This document shows positions 62,634-64,000 of a stretch of DNA of 64,000 nt, one piece after another. The stretch is from CAWKEY01 sp963848675. GTDB taxonomy: Bacteria > Pseudomonadota > Gammaproteobacteria > Methylococcales > Methylomonadaceae. Where the stretch lies: assembly GCA_963848675.1 (NCBI GenBank), contig CAWKEY010000030.1, forward strand, positions 62,001-126,000. Direction: 5' to 3'. Numbering within the stretch: the stretch's first letter is position 1; every line of letters starts with the position of its first letter. Made by a program: the position numbers and the translations under genes. A model generated the notes under the pieces. The model was not told where the DNA came from. It did no database searches and was given only the letters and a program-made list of their open reading frames with translations.

Positions 62634-64000
62634 ATGGAAGAAGAAGAAAACATCAAGACTATTACCGAGTACCTCGAAGTTCTCAATAGACGCAAAGGTC
62701 TTTTGTTGATCTCGTTTTTGACTGTCGGCTTTCTGGGCTTCGTGTTGGCGATGAAACTGCCGCCGGTTTACCGTTCGTTCGCTACCATCCTGATCGAGGA
62801 TCAACAGATCCCCAGGAGCATGGTCGAAACAACCATCACCGATTTCGCCGACAAGCGCATCGAACTCATCAGGCAGCGGGTGATGACGCGCGATCGCATA
62901 CTTTCCATCATCCAGAAACACAAAGTTTATCTCGACGACCGAGATAAACTGGTACCCAGTGAACTCGTCAAGCGTTTTCAGGAAGATGCTGAAATCACAA
63001 TGATCTCGGCCGACGTACTAGACCCAAGTCGTGGCGTGGGCGGCAAAGCAACTATCGCCTTTACGCTAGCCTTCAACGACAGGAGTCCGGTTTTAGCGCA
63101 GGCTGTTGCCAACGAATTGGTCAGCCTGTTTTTGGATGAAAATACCCGCGTACGTGCCCAGCGTGCTGCGAAAACCACCGATTTCCTAAGTGCCGAGGCA
63201 GAGAAGCTAAAAACAGAGATGGGGAGCCTCGAGACCCAGATCATGGATTTCAAGGCAAAGCATGGCAACAGCTTGCCGGAAATGATGCAAACCAACCTAT
63301 CCTCACTGGATCGGGCGACGCAGTTTTTAAGACAAACAGACAGCGATATCCGCATCGCCAAGGATCGCATCGTTTATTTAACCGACTCGCTGCGCCAGGC
63401 CGAAGATGAAGTCCCCGCCTCTCAATCGGGTAAACCCCTCAATAAGGACGAGCAACTTCGTTTGTTGAAATCCGAATTCATCCATCTCAGCTCACTCTAT
63501 ATGCCCACCCATCCGGATGTCCTGCGGGTAAAACGGCAAATCCAAAACCTGGACCCAGCATTTGACGGCGAAGCCAGCGAAGACGATGCGCACAAAGAAC
63601 TAACGGATGCCAAAAACGAACTCATCGCACTGAAAAAGAAGTATTCAGAGACACATCCAGACGTTCTCAAGCAAGAGAAAAGAGTTGCCAAACTAACTGA
63701 AAAACTAGCCGAGGCCGCCAATAAATCAGCTGAATTGGTAGACGATGCTCATCAGGGCAACACCTTATATATCTCTATAGCCAATCAGCTCAGCACTACT
63801 CAGCATGAACTGGATTACTTACTCAAGATCAGGGAACAGTCACAGAAAAACATGCAGGAGCTGCAGTCTTATATCGATGAAACACCGCTGGTGGAAAAGG
63901 AATACCAGGATCTATTGAGAATGCGCCAAACCAGCCTGAATAAATACGCTGAACTCGAGGCCAAATACCGGGAAGCGAAGCTGGCGCAGACCCTGGAAGA
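62634..64000 (+). CDS. GumC/Wzc-like polysaccharide chain-length protein (3' end outside window)
   Basis: The frame is open to the window end (455 codons). It has an N-terminal Wzz region (ITEYLEVLNRRKGLLLISFL), a membrane helix and a long periplasmic coiled coil. The coil region holds two similar THPDVL blocks (YMPTHPDVLRVKRQIQNL and YSETHPDVLKQEKRVAKL), which look like an internal duplication, and the GNVR-like LVEKEYQDLLR segment. A kinase domain would be beyond the window. It follows the barrel gene by 19 bases. Confidence 0.85.
   Translation, partial: MEEEENIKTITEYLEVLNRRKGLLLISFLTVGFLGFVLAMKLPPVYRSFATILIEDQQIPRSMVETTITDFADKRIELIRQRVMTRDRILSIIQKHKVYLDDRDKLVPSELVKRFQEDAEITMISADVLDPSRGVGGKATIAFTLAFNDRSPVLAQAVANELVSLFLDENTRVRAQRAAKTTDFLSAEAEKLKTEMGSLETQIMDFKAKHGNSLPEMMQTNLSSLDRATQFLRQTDSDIRIAKDRIVYLTDSLRQAEDEVPASQSGKPLNKDEQLRLLKSEFIHLSSLYMPTHPDVLRVKRQIQNLDPAFDGEASEDDAHKELTDAKNELIALKKKYSETHPDVLKQEKRVAKLTEKLAEAANKSAELVDDAHQGNTLYISIANQLSTTQHELDYLLKIREQSQKNMQELQSYIDETPLVEKEYQDLLRMRQTSLNKYAELEAKYREAKLAQTLE

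Overview
This window looks like one chromosomal segment of a gammaproteobacterium. Several gene neighbourhoods are arranged as in that class: the 3' end of mnmE; nudE next to the yrfG-type phosphatase; rhlB divergent from trxA-rho; and mutY-yggX. An aryl-polyene cluster, a TonB2-type energiser and an exosortase A (XrtA/PEP-CTERM) locus suggest an environmental, surface-living organism. A methanotroph-like lineage (Methylococcales) is possible but is inference only. No tRNA, rRNA or CRISPR array was seen.

Layout. 1-5.2 kb: end of mnmE, a MASE1-PAS-GGDEF-EAL protein, and a lipoprotein polysaccharide deacetylase. 5.9-20.2 kb: an aryl-polyene (APE) pigment cluster containing an aromatic-amino-acid ammonia lyase. 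On the plus strand it has an acyltransferase, a glycosyltransferase, a chain-length factor, an ACP, a COG4648 protein, a ligase-dehydratase fusion, the lyase, a LolA-like protein and an MMPL exporter. On the minus strand it has a ketosynthase, a dehydratase and a ketoreductase. Between the intact genes lie end fragments of the genes usually found there: lysophospholipid acyltransferase, second ACP, glycosyl/acyltransferase, thioesterase, and possibly a second ketosynthase. The cluster has lost gene bodies but kept overlapping gene ends. 20.3-24.7 kb: two related small secreted helical proteins flanking a Wzx-like flippase, a CPXCG protein, an SDR enzyme and a DUF4124 protein. 24.65-25.16 kb: an AT-rich gap with DnaA-box-like sites. 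25.2-32.1 kb: a MoxR-DUF58-DUF4381-BatA-BatB/C-BatD operon. 32-40 kb: housekeeping genes (nudE, yrfG-like, rhlB, trxA, rho, yggX, mutY, asmA-like).

40-43.6 kb is a graveyard of fragments: a PLP sulfhydrylase end, a CsgG/HfaB lipoprotein broken by an IS3 remnant, and a ParE-like toxin end. It also holds an intact pRiA4b ORF-3-family gene and an odd STN-domain protein. 43.6-48.6 kb: a TonB2-like energiser (DUF3450, TtpC-like ExbB, ExbB, ExbD, TonB, TPR protein). 49-64 kb: an XrtA locus with a sugar-phosphate transferase, a PEP-CTERM protein, a TIGR03790-type protein, PrsT, XrtA-EpsI, an outer-membrane export protein, a beta-barrel protein and the start of a GumC/Wzc-like protein. Sigma-54-type GG-N10-GC promoters precede several of these genes. 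In two places they sit in tandemly duplicated modules with a GTGTGA/TCACAC-type palindrome. The same region is crowded with MITE-like elements and dispersed repeats.

Working together: the XrtA genes would make and export an exopolysaccharide and sort PEP-CTERM proteins under a shared sigma-54 regulon. The TonB2 system would energise outer-membrane transport. The APE genes would build and export an aryl-polyene lipid if the missing activities are supplied elsewhere.
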